Part shown: piece after piece, positions 1-10,645 of the stretch
Numbering within the stretch: position 1 is the stretch's first letter
How the letters are laid out: each line of letters begins with the position of its first letter
Assembly (NCBI GenBank): GCA_949825065.1
Contig: OX463847.1
Span: 34,043,089-34,107,088 of the forward strand
Origin: Odontocerum albicorne
Lineage: Eukaryota; Arthropoda; Insecta; Trichoptera; Odontoceridae
Direction: 5' to 3'
DNA: 64,000 bases
Position numbers and translations under genes: made by a program
The notes under the pieces: generated by a model
Told to the model about the DNA's origin: nothing
Database searches by the model: none
Seen by the model: only the letters and a program-made list of their open reading frames with translations

Positions 1-1329
1 TATCTCGCCGTCTCGTTTCTGCATTCGCAAAACGATTAATGTTGTATGTAGGTGATAATTTATTTACGGAACTGGCGCGACAGATGTGGTGCGTTCTCGC
101 TCTAGCATGGAATGCGCTCCGCGCCCGGCAATGAGTTGAATTACCGGCGCGTGGACTTTGTACTTGTTTGTTTTGCATTGCTAAGGAATGCAAAGGTCAT
201 TTCATCGGTCATTGACCGAGTGTGCGACCGCCACAAACGTAAAAAAGGATGACTCTTGGAAAGTTGTTCCACAGTAGCGCAACATTGACCAAAATCGAAG
301 ATATTTCAGATTCCTTGTACCTCATTGTTTCAGGTTTCAGTTACAGGAGTTAAAACGAAATTATCTTAATGCCCTTTAAGAAAAATAACTTGCTTTTAAG
401 GTTACGTTAGTATCACACTAAAAAAAGTATTGACCAAATTTGTTTTTCTGACGGTTCTATATAGTTATAAATAATCTTAATACGTGTACGGGTGCTCAAA
501 CTGAAATGACATTATTTATCAAAAGTTACGACTTTAACTTTGTAGAACTTTTATATATTAGAATGCTAGAAAAATAAATTACTTTGCTATATCAATAATT
601 AAATTAATCTCGCCACTTGTTTCTACCTTTCTAGAAAACTATCTTCAGGAGGAGGCCTGAAAAGAGCCAACAGATAGGAGGTAGAAATGCATGTAATAAC
701 GATAAATGGAATTAGTACAATAACAAAGCTATTTATTCTGAGATGATAAAGATTTCGCTTTGCACAACATATGATTACGTGTAGTATACATAGGTTATTT
801 AACACTTGACGAGATGTAGCAAAGTTGGTTATACTCGTATAAGGGTTACAAACGATTAACAAAATATTTATTCTTTTCCATCACGTAGTTGCCAAAATAC
901 TCTCGAGTTTGGTTGGATATTGGAATTTTTCTTTGTCATTCATTTACAGGAGCCTTCCTCCACCACACATGTAATGATTTAATTGAACAAATAGTTTTCG
1001 GCCGGAACCCAGCAGTAATTTAACCAAAAACTCCTCCACCTTCTGTTCAATGCATGATATTTCCGTTTGGTAGCTTAATTTTGGAGAATCATTTTTAATG
1101 TTCAATTGTTGGGAAGGAAACTTACAAATTAAAAAATATTAAAAAAAGCCGAATAAATGCTGTAGTATTTTATTATACACATGCGATAGTATTTTAACTA
1201 CACATGCGATAGTATTTTAACAATGGGGAACTTAGAGTAACTTGTCTATTCCAGTGGTTTTCAGCCCAATTAAAATAGTATTGTAATAAAAAGATAATTT
1301 AGAGAGCAGACTCTCCTCAAAAGTTCTCT
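1..1329. other. Non-coding stretch, GC-richer start
   Basis: No gene was recognised. The first 240 bases are visibly richer in G and C than the AT-rich DNA that follows and look unique rather than repetitive. They could be a regulatory region or the untranslated part of a gene beyond the window edge; neither can be shown here. A 22-bp direct duplication (ACACATGCGATAG... at 1177-1198 and 1200-1221) is the only small-scale structure noticed in the rest. Confidence 0.5.
194..218. promoter_or_regulatory. Candidate ecdysone response element (IR-1 palindrome)
   Basis: The sequence CGGTCATTGACCG (206-218) contains a perfect inverted repeat GGTCA-T-TGACC with a one-base spacer, the arrangement bound by the ecdysone receptor/USP heterodimer. 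A direct AGGTCA half site lies just upstream at 194-199. The outermost base of each half is C/G instead of A/T, so the match to the consensus is one base short on each side. Function is inferred from the motif alone. Confidence 0.35.
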
Positions 1330-1412
1330 AGCTCGGGATTCGAACTAAGAAATGAGTAAATTGATCGAATTGAGCTAGGAAACAAAACTTCTTACAAACT
1401 AGGCTATGGAGA
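1329..1412 (-). repeat. Degenerate tRNA-like sequence at the edge of the minisatellite
   Basis: Read on the minus strand there is an A-box-like TAGCCTAGTTTG followed about 60 bases later by a good B box (GTTCGAATCCC). The spacing is longer than in a real tRNA, so this is a decayed tRNA-derived repeat, not a tRNA gene. The A-box half is the first unit of the 68-bp minisatellite beginning at 1372, which suggests the satellite was seeded here. Confidence 0.5.
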
Positions 1413-2184
1413 TATTATTACAATGACCCAACACAATTACTGGACTAGAAAACAAACTTCTTACCAACTAGGCCATGAAAGTTACAATGACCCAACACAA
1501 TCCCCGGGCTAGAAGACAAACTTCTTACTAACTAGGCCATAGAGGTACTATTATAATGACCAACACAATCCCCGAGCTAGAAGATAAACTTCTTACTAAC
1601 TAGGCCATATAGGTACTATTATAATGACCAACACAATCCCCGAGCTAGAAGACAAAATTCTTACTAACTAGGCCATATAGGTACTATTATAATGACCAAC
1701 ACAATCCCCGAGCTAGAAGATAAACTTCTTACTAACTAGGCCATATAGGTACTATTATAATGACCAACACAATCCCCGAGCTAGAAGACAAAATTCTTAC
1801 TAACTAGGCCATATAGGTACTATTATAATGACCAACACAATCCCCGAGCTAGAAGACAAACTTCTTACTAACTAGGCCATAGAGGTACTATTATAATGAC
1901 CAACACAATCCCCGAGCTAGAAGATAAACTTCTTACTAACTAGGCCATATAGGTACTATTATAATGACCAACACAATCCCCGAGCTAGAAGACAAACTTC
2001 TTACTAACTAGGCCATAGAGGTACTATTGTAATGACCAACACAATCCCCGAGCTAGAAGACAAACTTCTTACTAACTAGGCCATAGAGGTACTATTATAA
2101 TGACCAACACAATCCCCGAGCTAGAAGATAAACTTTTTACTAACTAGGCTATAGAGGTATTCTTACTATGACCCAACACAATTC
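1372..2184. repeat. 68-bp minisatellite, about 12 units
   Basis: Twelve head-to-tail units can be counted from the anchor ACTAGGC, with a constant 68-bp spacing from the third unit on; the first two are more diverged. Each unit contains, on the minus strand, GGCCTAGTTAGTAAGAAG, an A-box-like segment followed by a short hairpin-forming AGAAG/CTTCT. Units 4-5 and 6-7 are the same alternating pair (GATAAAC type, then GACAAAA type), so part of the array grew as a 136-bp dimer. Units are nearly identical, which indicates recent expansion or homogenisation. Confidence 0.95.
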
Positions 2185-3837
2185 TAGTGTTTAAACATTT
2201 TAAATAGATGTTTTTGAAGATCGGTTTAATTTTCGTTTTCAATATAACTTCAAAGTTTTAAATTGAAACGCTTTTAGATTGTAAACTTTAGAAAAAAGTC
2301 AGTTCTCGCCCACTGCCTAATAAAGTAATACGGTCCATTCACAGCCAATTCCCTCCCGGCCCCCCACACTAAAGGAATTTACGAATCTAAATCTCGACCG
2401 AGTGTATAAATGTACGCGTTTATTGCCTTTTTATTCTGCCCATAACCGAGCAGATTACGCTCTTCGAAAGGGTGGGGGATTATTATTATCATCGGAAAAT
2501 TCACCCCTCGGTGGTGGTAGATAGGTTGTAGGGTGGTGATAGAATATCGAACTAAAAGATGCGTTATTATGGACAAACATGGAGTTATAAACGTAGATTA
2601 TCCGATATATCATCGATACACTACAGTATTTTCCCAATTTATGTTTTTTACCGCTGTGACATTTTTATGATACTAGCTGAAAAGCTCATCGAAAGATTTA
2701 CGAAAAAAATAACTAAATACTTGTTAATTGTTACATCTACTTACATTATATGCCTCTACCACATCTACATTCCGTCTCACACAATTCCTTTTATTCATCA
2801 TACTTTTCACCTTACCCTCTTTCAATAATTGACTAACATGCTACTTACATTCAACTCTCAGACGTTCTGTTTTCGTTAAACCATATATATTTTCTTCGTA
2901 ATCCTATCCTCACTTATCTCTCTCACATTCGATTTTTTTCTTTATTGCGTCATTTATAACTTTATCGATCAATCTTTTTTCACATATAATTTTCAACGGT
3001 TGTATTTTAAATGCAATATTAAAATCATTTTATTAGACTATTATTTCGTTACTTTATTTTTTTTACTAAGACATGAATTAAGTACATAATATAATTTCAA
3101 AAATAATTCGTTATACACAATATTTCTTATAAACACTTAGTTAGATCTAAGTATTAATAAATACAATTGACAAAAAAATGCATTATATATTCATATGTTT
3201 TTGTAAAACAGTGCAAAAGAAATGTTCAGTTTAAAAAATAAACGGCCTAATTTAATATTGCATGTACTATGGAAGGATTGCTTACTTGTTTTAATTTGAT
3301 GGTAAGAGTTTAAAAATTGAAATATTGTAACTTCTGTATATGTTTTATATCATTTTCACTCACGGTCACAATATGTTTTGTTTCATTTTTAGCTTAACGA
3401 CATCAGGTAAATTATATAATAGATTCACTATGCTGTAAGCAAGTTAGTTTTTCCTTACTAGCAAAACAATATTATACAATAAGAAGAAAACACAGCTAAT
3501 TTTGTTGGTAAAAAGAATCAGTATTGTGCTGATTGTGTGAGGCTAAAAGGTTGAAATGTGGGTAAATTTTTAAGTGATATAGCTGTTTAGTAATGGCTTT
3601 GTATCTCATCTCCAAAAATATTTTTTTCACCGTATTTCCAAGGCGAAGCGCTTGGCGCAATATTTTTTATCGCGACAAATTCATACACCTATACTTATAT
3701 ATTTTTTTTAAATTTTCGGTTAACTAGCAAACTTTGTTGATTTTTTAAAGAATATATATGATTACAATCATAGGTATGCTTGTACCCCTGAATACCAGGT
3801 TGAAAAAATACCTGTGTCAATCGAGGGGAGTAACACA
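2185..3837. other. AT-rich non-coding stretch
   Basis: No gene, RNA or mobile element was recognised. Open frames here are short, AT-driven and without known motifs. A slightly GC-richer patch at about 2330-2540 includes TTTATTGCC and TTTTATTC, AT-core motifs of homeodomain type, and may be a conserved non-coding element, but nothing proves it. A short imperfect hairpin (CCAAG...CTTGG) lies near 3640-3657. Confidence 0.4.
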
Positions 3838-3903
3838 GCGTGGGGTTCGAACCGGCGACTTTCCGCACGGAAATCTAGTGCATTACCGCGCGGCCATGCA
3901 CCT
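3838..3903 (-). repeat. tRNA-like repeat (GCATGGCCGCG family)
   Basis: On the minus strand the sequence has an A-box-like TGGCCGCGCGG and a perfect B box GGTTCGAACCC at normal tRNA spacing, and a TTTCC/GGAAA hairpin in the anticodon-arm position with a loop too short for a working tRNA. A second copy at 58761-58817 shares GCATGGCCGCG, the TTCCGTGCGGAA hairpin and GTCGCCGGTTCG. Two related copies with defective anticodon arms point to a tRNA-derived SINE head, not a functional tRNA gene. Confidence 0.6.
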
Positions 3904-4930
3904 AAAATTTACTATGGTATATGAAGATACAATAGCTTTCATCGTAAAATGTCGTTCTTCTGCGACGTGACCTCAATGCTAAGGAGCGTGATCCTTACTG
4001 GAATTGCTGACAGCATATATCCTAGTTACATTAGACAAAAATATCATATAACAAAAGTAAATGTCAAAACTCTTCACAATATTACGAGACAAGAAATTAA
4101 CGAAAAATATCTTATAATAAGAATAAAAATTCACCTTGAAGGAGCTTTATGAAATGTGAAAATCTGTAAAGACATACGGTTGCAAAATGTGAGTGATAGT
4201 GGCATTTAGAAATGGACTTGTTGGTTTTGAAAGAGGTTAATAATATAAAAATAGAGAAGGATCGTCTGAAATATATGCTCTAAAAACTTACTCCGAAGGA
4301 GTTACAGTCCTCGGTCAAAAGAAATGCGTCTGGAAAAGAACAACATAATCTTAATTACAGAATAAATAAAAATTTGTTAACAGATTTTCATTTAAGTTTC
4401 ATTGGTATAACTTTCTGTAGAAAATTTCTGTTGCAAAATTTTAAACTTCTCAAACTATAAAATTAACGGCCACGGACCATAAACACTTTTTTTATTTCAT
4501 TAAAGAATACTGCGGATGTAAATCATTAGAGCAAATGCCGTTAGGTCAAGCTGTTTCCACATTTTTATTGTAAACGAAGAGTTCAGAGTTATCTCTGCCG
4601 AAACCATGGTGTTGAGATATTTTGACAAATGAACTGTGTTCCACTTTCATCAAAGGGGTCCTTATTTTTGAGCATTTGTGGTCAAGTACTAATGCTTCAA
4701 TACATAAAGATCTGTTGAGAACTTGTTACGAAGATAAAGTATAGAGTTCGATTAATAAAAAATCCAGCCACAACTGCTTTATCCGGTATGGAATTCCATT
4801 ATTTATTTATTTAGCTTAAAAACAATTGTAGAGATTATATTAAATAAATAAAAACAACTACTGATAAAAATATATGAGGTGACAATGTACAGTATCGTAC
4901 AGAATTAAGCGATTAGGAATGAATATGATC
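3904..4930. other. Non-coding stretch, nothing recognised
   Basis: AT-rich sequence without a supported gene or repeat. It ends at the TTAA target site of the MITE at 4931-4934. Confidence 0.4.
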
Positions 4931-5361
4931 TTAACCTTTCCCTTCCTGTGCTAAAAAAAATCCGCGCGTTCCGGTGCTGTGTATTCTATACACATGTTAA
5001 AATGAGCATTTAAAATCGGAAAAAATAAGAATATTCATAGCAAATCACTCAAATTAATTAAATTTGGACTCAAAAGTGATAATAATTTAAACTTAATTAC
5101 TGAAAACATGAAAAAAACATCGGACGACGTTCACAAAACGGGCGAAGCGACCACCTCGAACGAAAGCCCGCTGGCTACTGAGCGAAAGGAGCGAGAGAAT
5201 CGAGCGAACTGAGATTATATTTCTTGCGTGCCCATATAGAGAGTGAGACATGAATAGCGTCGCTTCCTCACTGGCACACGTTTGGTTTGTATTGGTGAAT
5301 TTATTCCCGATATTCACAAAATATCTTTGATGTGGCCGATAAGTGCTAATTATTATTAATA

Positions 5362-6647
5362 TTAGGTCCTTACATATGAAATTGGCGTTTTGTTTGGGAG
5401 GAACATAAAGTTGATTTTTTTTAAATATAATATATTTATTTAATCAAAGTATGTACCATTGCTATCTATGCACTTTTGCCATCTCATTGGTAGTTCATGG
5501 ATCCCTTTACTAAAAAAACCATTCGGACGGGAATCAATAAAATCTTTGAAGTCGGTTTGGACTGCCCCATCGGAGTTGAATTTTTTCCCTTGCAAGAAGT
5601 TATCCAAATTTCGAAAAAAATAGTAATCTGTTGGGGCAAGGTCCGGAGAGTACGGTGGATGTCTTAGACATTCCAATTGAAGCTCTTCTAATTTGGTAGC
5701 CGTCTGTTGTGCAGTGTGTGGTCTAGCGTTATCATGAAGCAGCAGTGGCCTAGAGCGATTAACCAGCCTCGGTTGTTTAGCAGCTAGCTTTTCCATCATG
5801 GTTTGCAGTTGCTGACAATAGACATCTGCCGTAATCGTCTGGCCAGATTTAAGAAAGCTGTAGTGAACGACACCAGCACTAGTCCACCAAACGCTCACAA
5901 GTAACTTTTTTGGAGTCAATTTTCGCTTGGGGCATGGTTTGGCTGGTTCGGCAGGGTTCAGCCATTGCGATGAGCGCTTCCGATTATCATACAGGATCCA
6001 CTTTTCATCACAGGTAATGATTCGATTCAAAATCCCTTCATTATTGTGCCAGTTGAGTAATGCAACGCAGCAGTCAACGCGCGTTTGTTGATTTGCTTCA
6101 CTCAATTCGTGAGGTACCCACCTTTCAAGCTTTTTCACCTTCCCAATTTGCTTCAAGTGGATTAAAACAGTTTTATCACTAACACCGCAGCCTGCAGCTA
6201 ACTCGGACGTGGTTTGCGATGGATCCGCTTCCACAATAGCCTTCAATTCTTCATTATCAACTTTGGTCTCCGGCCGTCCACGGGCTTGTTCTGCAGGTCG
6301 AAATTTCCGGAACGAAAACGTTGGAACCAAAAACGCACTGTGTTTTCTTTTGCGGCACCGTCGCCATACACATCATTAATCCTTCGAGCCGTTTCTGCAG
6401 CACTGGTGCCACGGTGGAACTCGTACTCGTAAATAACGCGATATTTCAAGTTTTCCATTTTGTAAACTGAGTGACGCAAAGAAAAAAAACAATTGAGGAA
6501 AAAACAAATGAATTATAATTTTCGAAACACAAATACTTGAGTAAATAGCTGTATAAATTTGAATTTGAAATTCCTAACCAAAGAGAAGATATTTGAGATC
6601 AAAGTTGCCAGTACGGCAAAACGCCAATTTCATATGTAAGGACCTAA
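5362..6647 (-). mobile_element. Nearly complete cecropia-type mariner
   Basis: The element is 1286 bp, the usual mariner length, with perfect 31-bp terminal inverted repeats starting TTAGGTCCTTACATATG at 5362-5392 and 6617-6647. TA target duplications flank it at 5360-5361 and 6648-6649. It lies inside MITE copy A, and the unoccupied site is preserved in MITE copy B near 9230. The identical terminal repeats and the single frameshift in the transposase suggest recent activity. Confidence 0.93.
5440..6458 (-). pseudogene. mariner transposase, one frameshift
   Basis: This DD34D transposase would cut and paste the mariner in the nucleus. The reading frame starts at the methionine of MENLKYRVI (6458) and carries the N-terminal helix-turn-helix region to about 6250-6300, where a single frame change moves it into a second frame that stays open to the stop at 5440-5442. 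The second part shows WVPHEL, the catalytic aspartates in TCDEKW, HDNARPHTA and YSPDLAPTD, and ends GTYFD. Total length is about 345 residues, as expected for the family. The sequence resembles the cecropia subfamily (the group that includes human Hsmar1). An internal methionine at 6330 opens the downstream frame but would lack the DNA-binding domain, so the gene is probably dead. Confidence 0.9.
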
Positions 6648-6790
6648 TATTATTATATTTTTTTCATTCAATGCGTAAATGTATTATGGAGAAATACCTA
6701 AAATCTGAACTCAGTATTTATTATATTTATAGAGATATTAAAGTTTTTAGAAGCAATGTGTACTAGTTACACATCACAGAACAGGAAGGG

Positions 6791-8590
6791 TTTTTTTTTT
6801 TTTTTTTTTTTTTTATCCAGTTTGCACGGATTTTTCCTGTTACACAAAGAGGGTTTGCTTCTAGCGTTAGCTTATTCGTTAGGAATAATATCAGCCAGGA
6901 TTCTTCTCATACTGTACCGAGAATATATCAACCGTGTCATTCAGTTGGTTCAATATCTCTATACCACGCGTGACTGAGTGTTTAGCCATGATATTCGTCC
7001 TGTAAGTTGGTATGTAGAACAGAGGGTGATTCCTTGCACGGATATATTTATTGGGTACATATAAACTTAGTGCTTCTAGAATCGCGGGACAGTTAAAGGA
7101 ACCTTGGAAAACCTTTATTAGGAATATCGCAATGGATTCTTGCCTTCTTGTTTCAAGGCTTCTATAGTTACACACCGTGAGAAGTTCGACATGGTGAGCA
7201 TATTTTGGGTAATCGCCCTTTGTTCTGTACCATAGATATCTGAGGATTTTTTTTTGTATTTTTTCTATATTGTTTTTATATTTGAGCTGGTGAGGAGCCC
7301 AAACTGTAGATGCATATTCTAATTTGGTTCTAATTAGATAATTATATAAGTTTCGGAGGATATCGGTGCTGTTAAATTCTCTTGATATTCTCATTACAAA
7401 ACCGAGTAGTTTGTAACAGTCCGATATCAAACGTGAGACATGGTTAACGAACGTGAGTCCAACATCGAAGGTTACGCCCAAATCCTTGAATTCAGAAACT
7501 CTGTTTAGTGCCACTCCCTGTATAGTATACTGATGGTGGATTGGTGAAAACGATCGACTATAAGATACACAGACACATTTATTAATGTTGAACAGAAAAT
7601 GATTTTGCTCACTCCAGGAGACTAGGGATTCTAGGTCCTGTTGTAACTGTGCACAGTCGTGAGGTGAATTGATCTTTTTGAATATTTTCAAGTCGTCAGG
7701 GAACAATAAACATGTCGAGTGACTTATGGAATTTTGAATGTCTTCTATTAATATGAGGAATAGTAGGGACCTAAATTGGATCCTTGTGGTATACCAGATC
7801 TTGCGATAAATTCCACAGAAGACTTGTTACGGATTGTTACGTATTGAGATCTTTCTTTTAGGTAAGATGCAAATAATCCAATTAGATTATCGCTGAAGCC
7901 AAGTTTGTGCATTTTCTTAAGTAATATATCGTGATCAACTTTGTCGAAAGCTTTCTGAAAGTCTGTATATATTACGTCCGTTTGTGAAAGTTCGTCTAAG
8001 TTTGACGCAATCTGTTGTGTGAGAGAGAGAGAAGGTTAGTAACAGTCGATCGTTTTGGCAAAAAGCCATGCTGATTTCCAATAAGTCTTGTTGATACTTG
8101 GTGGGTCAATTGGTTGCACAGTACAGTTTCGAATTTTTTTGGAAGCAAAGAGAGAACAGCTACAGGTCTGTAATTATGAGAGTCTAACGGGTCTCCCGAT
8201 TTGAAGATAGGGCAGACCCTGGTTGTCTTCCAGCTTATGGGAAATGTATTGGTATTTATGCTCAAGTTAAATATGTAGCAGATGGGATCACACACGTATT
8301 TCGCACATACTTTGAAAATGTCGGCTGATAACCCATCTGGTCCGATTGCTTTGTCGGTTTGCAAGGAGTTTATGATTTTCAGCACTTCTTCCTTAGAAAT
8401 GGAATGGAGCGATATGCTTCTGCTGTCTGACGAACTGTTTAATATATTTTTTATGTCATATTTGGCCGCTGAATGTAGGTTAACTGATTGAAAATATTGT
8501 GCAAAGTTTTCTGCAATCTTTTGGGAGTCTTCGGTTATACTGTCTCCCAGTTTCATAGATTTGAAGCTAGTTTTATTCGTTTTTCAATTT
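6791..8590 (-). mobile_element. 5'-truncated Jockey/CR1-like LINE with poly-A tail
   Basis: A tract of 24 T (6791-6814) is the poly-A tail of a retrotransposon lying on the minus strand. Upstream of it on that strand is reverse transcriptase coding sequence up to about 8556. The endonuclease domain and ORF1 are absent, as expected for 5' truncation during target-primed reverse transcription. The tail abuts the end of MITE copy A, so the element inserted at or next to the MITE's TTAA end. No clear target duplication could be defined at the 5' end near 8590. Confidence 0.85.
6891..8556 (-). pseudogene. LINE reverse transcriptase fragment
   Basis: The first block (8556-7996) has the finger and palm motifs, including KAIGPDGLSADIFK and NYRPVAVLSLLPKKFE. 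A GA-rich slip near 8030 breaks the frame. The next stretch (about 8010-7750), in another frame, reads TDFQKAFDKVDHDIL and SGIPQGSNLGP, both conserved reverse transcriptase blocks. A further frame shift leads to 7706-6891, which starts with FPDD where the catalytic FADD is expected, followed by the thumb region (FKDLGVTFD, YLIRTKLEYASTVWAPHQ). The order and motifs fit Jockey/CR1-like elements. The alanine-to-proline change beside the catalytic aspartates and at least two frame shifts make it non-functional. Confidence 0.88.
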
Positions 8591-8624
8591 TTTTAAGTTA
8601 AGTTAAGACTGATTTGATTAGTTA

Positions 8625-8933
8625 GATGAAACAGACCACTCTGAGATGATTTAGGCACGTGGGTTGAATGAATGAAGAAAGACTAACTAAACAAATATAC
8701 TCATACAGTGCAAATGTGAGTGGAAGACGTAGTAGAACGTCAAAGAATAAGGTCGGATTAATAGAATGATATTTTGGAAGAAGGAAATGTAAAAGTCCGA
8801 TGTCTCGGATCGGTAAAAGTTCTATGAGGGAAAAACGAAGGATGTCTGTCGAGATAGAAAAGTCTGGAAGTATCCACTTTTATCTATTTTTTTTTTCAAA
8901 GATATGGCGTTGTGATATATGATATGTATGTGT
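8625..8933 (+). mobile_element. 3' end of RTE-like retroelement (family R), copy 1
   Basis: The translated sequence shows the tail typical of an insect endonuclease/reverse transcriptase family: NEERLTKQIY, then SGRRSRTSKNKVGLIE, then a basic stretch and a Val-Glu-rich end. The 3' boundary ATGGCGTTGTGAT corresponds to the conserved GGCGTGATG terminus seen in at least a dozen other copies in this window. Stops and frame shifts make it a relic. Confidence 0.65.
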
Positions 8934-9098
8934 GTAAAAATAATTTTAAATTAACTTTAACAAAATTAACTAACATAGGTCATTTTACATCCAAGAACTT
9001 AAATTTATGCCATTTTTTACTTCATCAATACTCAAATATATCCTTAACACACAAAACACATGGATAAGGGAAGGTTCGGATTATCTCGGTTTCTTTAA

Positions 9099-9680
9099 CC
9101 CTTCCTTCCCTGTGATGTGTAACTAGTACACATTACTTCTAAAAACTTTAATATCTCTATAAATATAATAAATACTGGGTTCAGATTTTAGATATTCATT
9201 CCTCTGTAATACATTTACACATTGAATGAAAAATAATATTAATAATAATTAGCAATTATCGGCCACATCAGAGATATTTTGTATAAATCGGGAATAAATT
9301 CACCAATACAACCAAACGTGTGCCAGTGTGTGACGTAGGTATATTCGTTCTAAAAAATCACTAAGGATGAGGAAGCGACGCTATTCACGTCTCACTCTCA
9401 CTCTACTTCGGTATATGGGAACGCAAGAAATAGAATCTCAGTTCGCTCGCTTCTCTCGCTCAGTAACTTGCGGGCTTTCGTTTGAGGTGGTCGCTTCGCC
9501 CGTTTTGTGAACGTCGGCCGATACTTTTTTTCATGTTTTCAGCAATTCAATTTCAATTATTATCACTTTTGACTTCAAATTTAATTTAAGCGATTGGATA
9601 ATTTAAGCGCTCATTTTTACATGTGTATTGAATATACAGCACCAGAACGTGCGGATTTTTTTTGTACGGGATGGGAGAGG
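9099..9680 (-). mobile_element. piggyBac-like MITE, copy B, uninterrupted
   Basis: A 582-bp element lies between TTAA sites at 9095-9098 and 9681-9684. Its ends, CCCTTCCTTCCCTGTG and (reverse strand) CCTCTCCCATCCCGTAC, form imperfect terminal inverted repeats of about 16 bp. It is in inverse orientation to copy A and shows the pre-insertion state of the mariner site (TTATTAATATTATTTTT read on the minus strand, near 9230). It also carries 42 extra bases around 9331-9375 relative to copy A. Confidence 0.8.
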
Positions 9681-9684
9681 TTAA

Positions 9685-10645
9685 TACTATTTGGCATTTC
9701 GTTATAATTTTGAACATTTAACGTTTCAGGGTTTATGAAATTCAGTTTTGTATAATACATTATTAGAAGGTCCGTATATTTTTTTAGATGAAATAAATTA
9801 TTACAAGTTAATTTTTTCCACTTATGTCTAAAAATATTCCATTATAAAAATAGGACGAAGGACAGGCTTGTCTAAACCTTTTTTTCCATTTTCTTATATG
9901 GAATAAATTACGGACACACGAAAGATATTATTTTGAAGGATTTGAGGTAAGAGGAAGAGAGAATAACCAACAAGTCGTTCATTGAAGGACTCGGCATAAA
10001 AACACGTATATTTGTTCAAACTCATATTAACTTAATAAAACGCAGAAGTATGCTAGCTCGAACCTCGAGAGACCGATCATGACTGAAAATGGGAGTGATA
10101 GTAGAATAACAAGGTAGTAATGAACAAATTGGGTGGCCTTTCCACAAGGCTTTACACAAAGCATGAAATCGCTAGAAAAGGGTATTCATGGATGAACGAA
10201 TCAACCTTAAAGAAGACTCCAATCATATTCCTTTGCTATCTTTGGTGTCCAAAAATATTTTATTTTATCACCCTTATAATTTTTCGTGTGGATTTTTTCT
10301 CTTCTCAAATCCTGTCAGGAATTGTTGATGAAAATAAAAAGAAAGGGTGAAAAAGTTTCCTTGAAGTGGAGAATTATTTCGATTTAAAAAAAGTGATAAA
10401 ATGGTGCAGTGATTGATAATAACGAAAGCTTTAAATCAAGAATAAGAATAATTATTTAGTTTGACATCTACCTTCTTGGGTATTTTACCCTTATCTATCC
10501 TTGAAAAGAAGATTGTATATAATTTAGAATAAATCAATAAACTCAACGCCTTTTTATGAATTTCCAAGATATTACTCGTTTTTTTATATCAATAAAAATG
10601 TATCTTATCACATTTAATAATAATCAAGCTATTTAACATACTAAC
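9685..10645. other. Non-coding stretch, nothing recognised
   Basis: AT-rich. The open frame at 10120-10350 has no recognisable motif and no supporting context, so it is not called as a gene. Confidence 0.4.

Larger units (their letters stand above)
4935..6790 (+). mobile_element. piggyBac-like MITE, copy A, interrupted by a mariner
   Basis: This non-autonomous element is preceded by TTAA (4931-4934) and begins CCTTTCCCTTCCTGTG. Bases 4935-5361 and 6648-6790 together match the reverse complement of the element at 9099-9680. Its far end, ...CAGGAAGGG, runs straight into the poly-T tract at 6791, so the second TTAA is not intact and was probably used or disrupted by the LINE. TTAA target sites and C-rich ends are typical of piggyBac relatives; no transposase is present. 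The element has no open frame of its own that looks real. A 42-bp segment found in copy B near 9331-9375 is missing here. Confidence 0.75.

Noticed and set aside
1372..2184. CRISPR-like regular repeats
   Set aside because: Units are contiguous 68-bp tandem copies without unique spacers, in a eukaryotic context; it is a minisatellite.
8590..8610. Target duplication of the LINE at its 5' end (TTAAGTTAAGTTAAG)
   Set aside because: Low complexity and overlap with the poly-T/TTAA junction make any match to the 3' side ambiguous.
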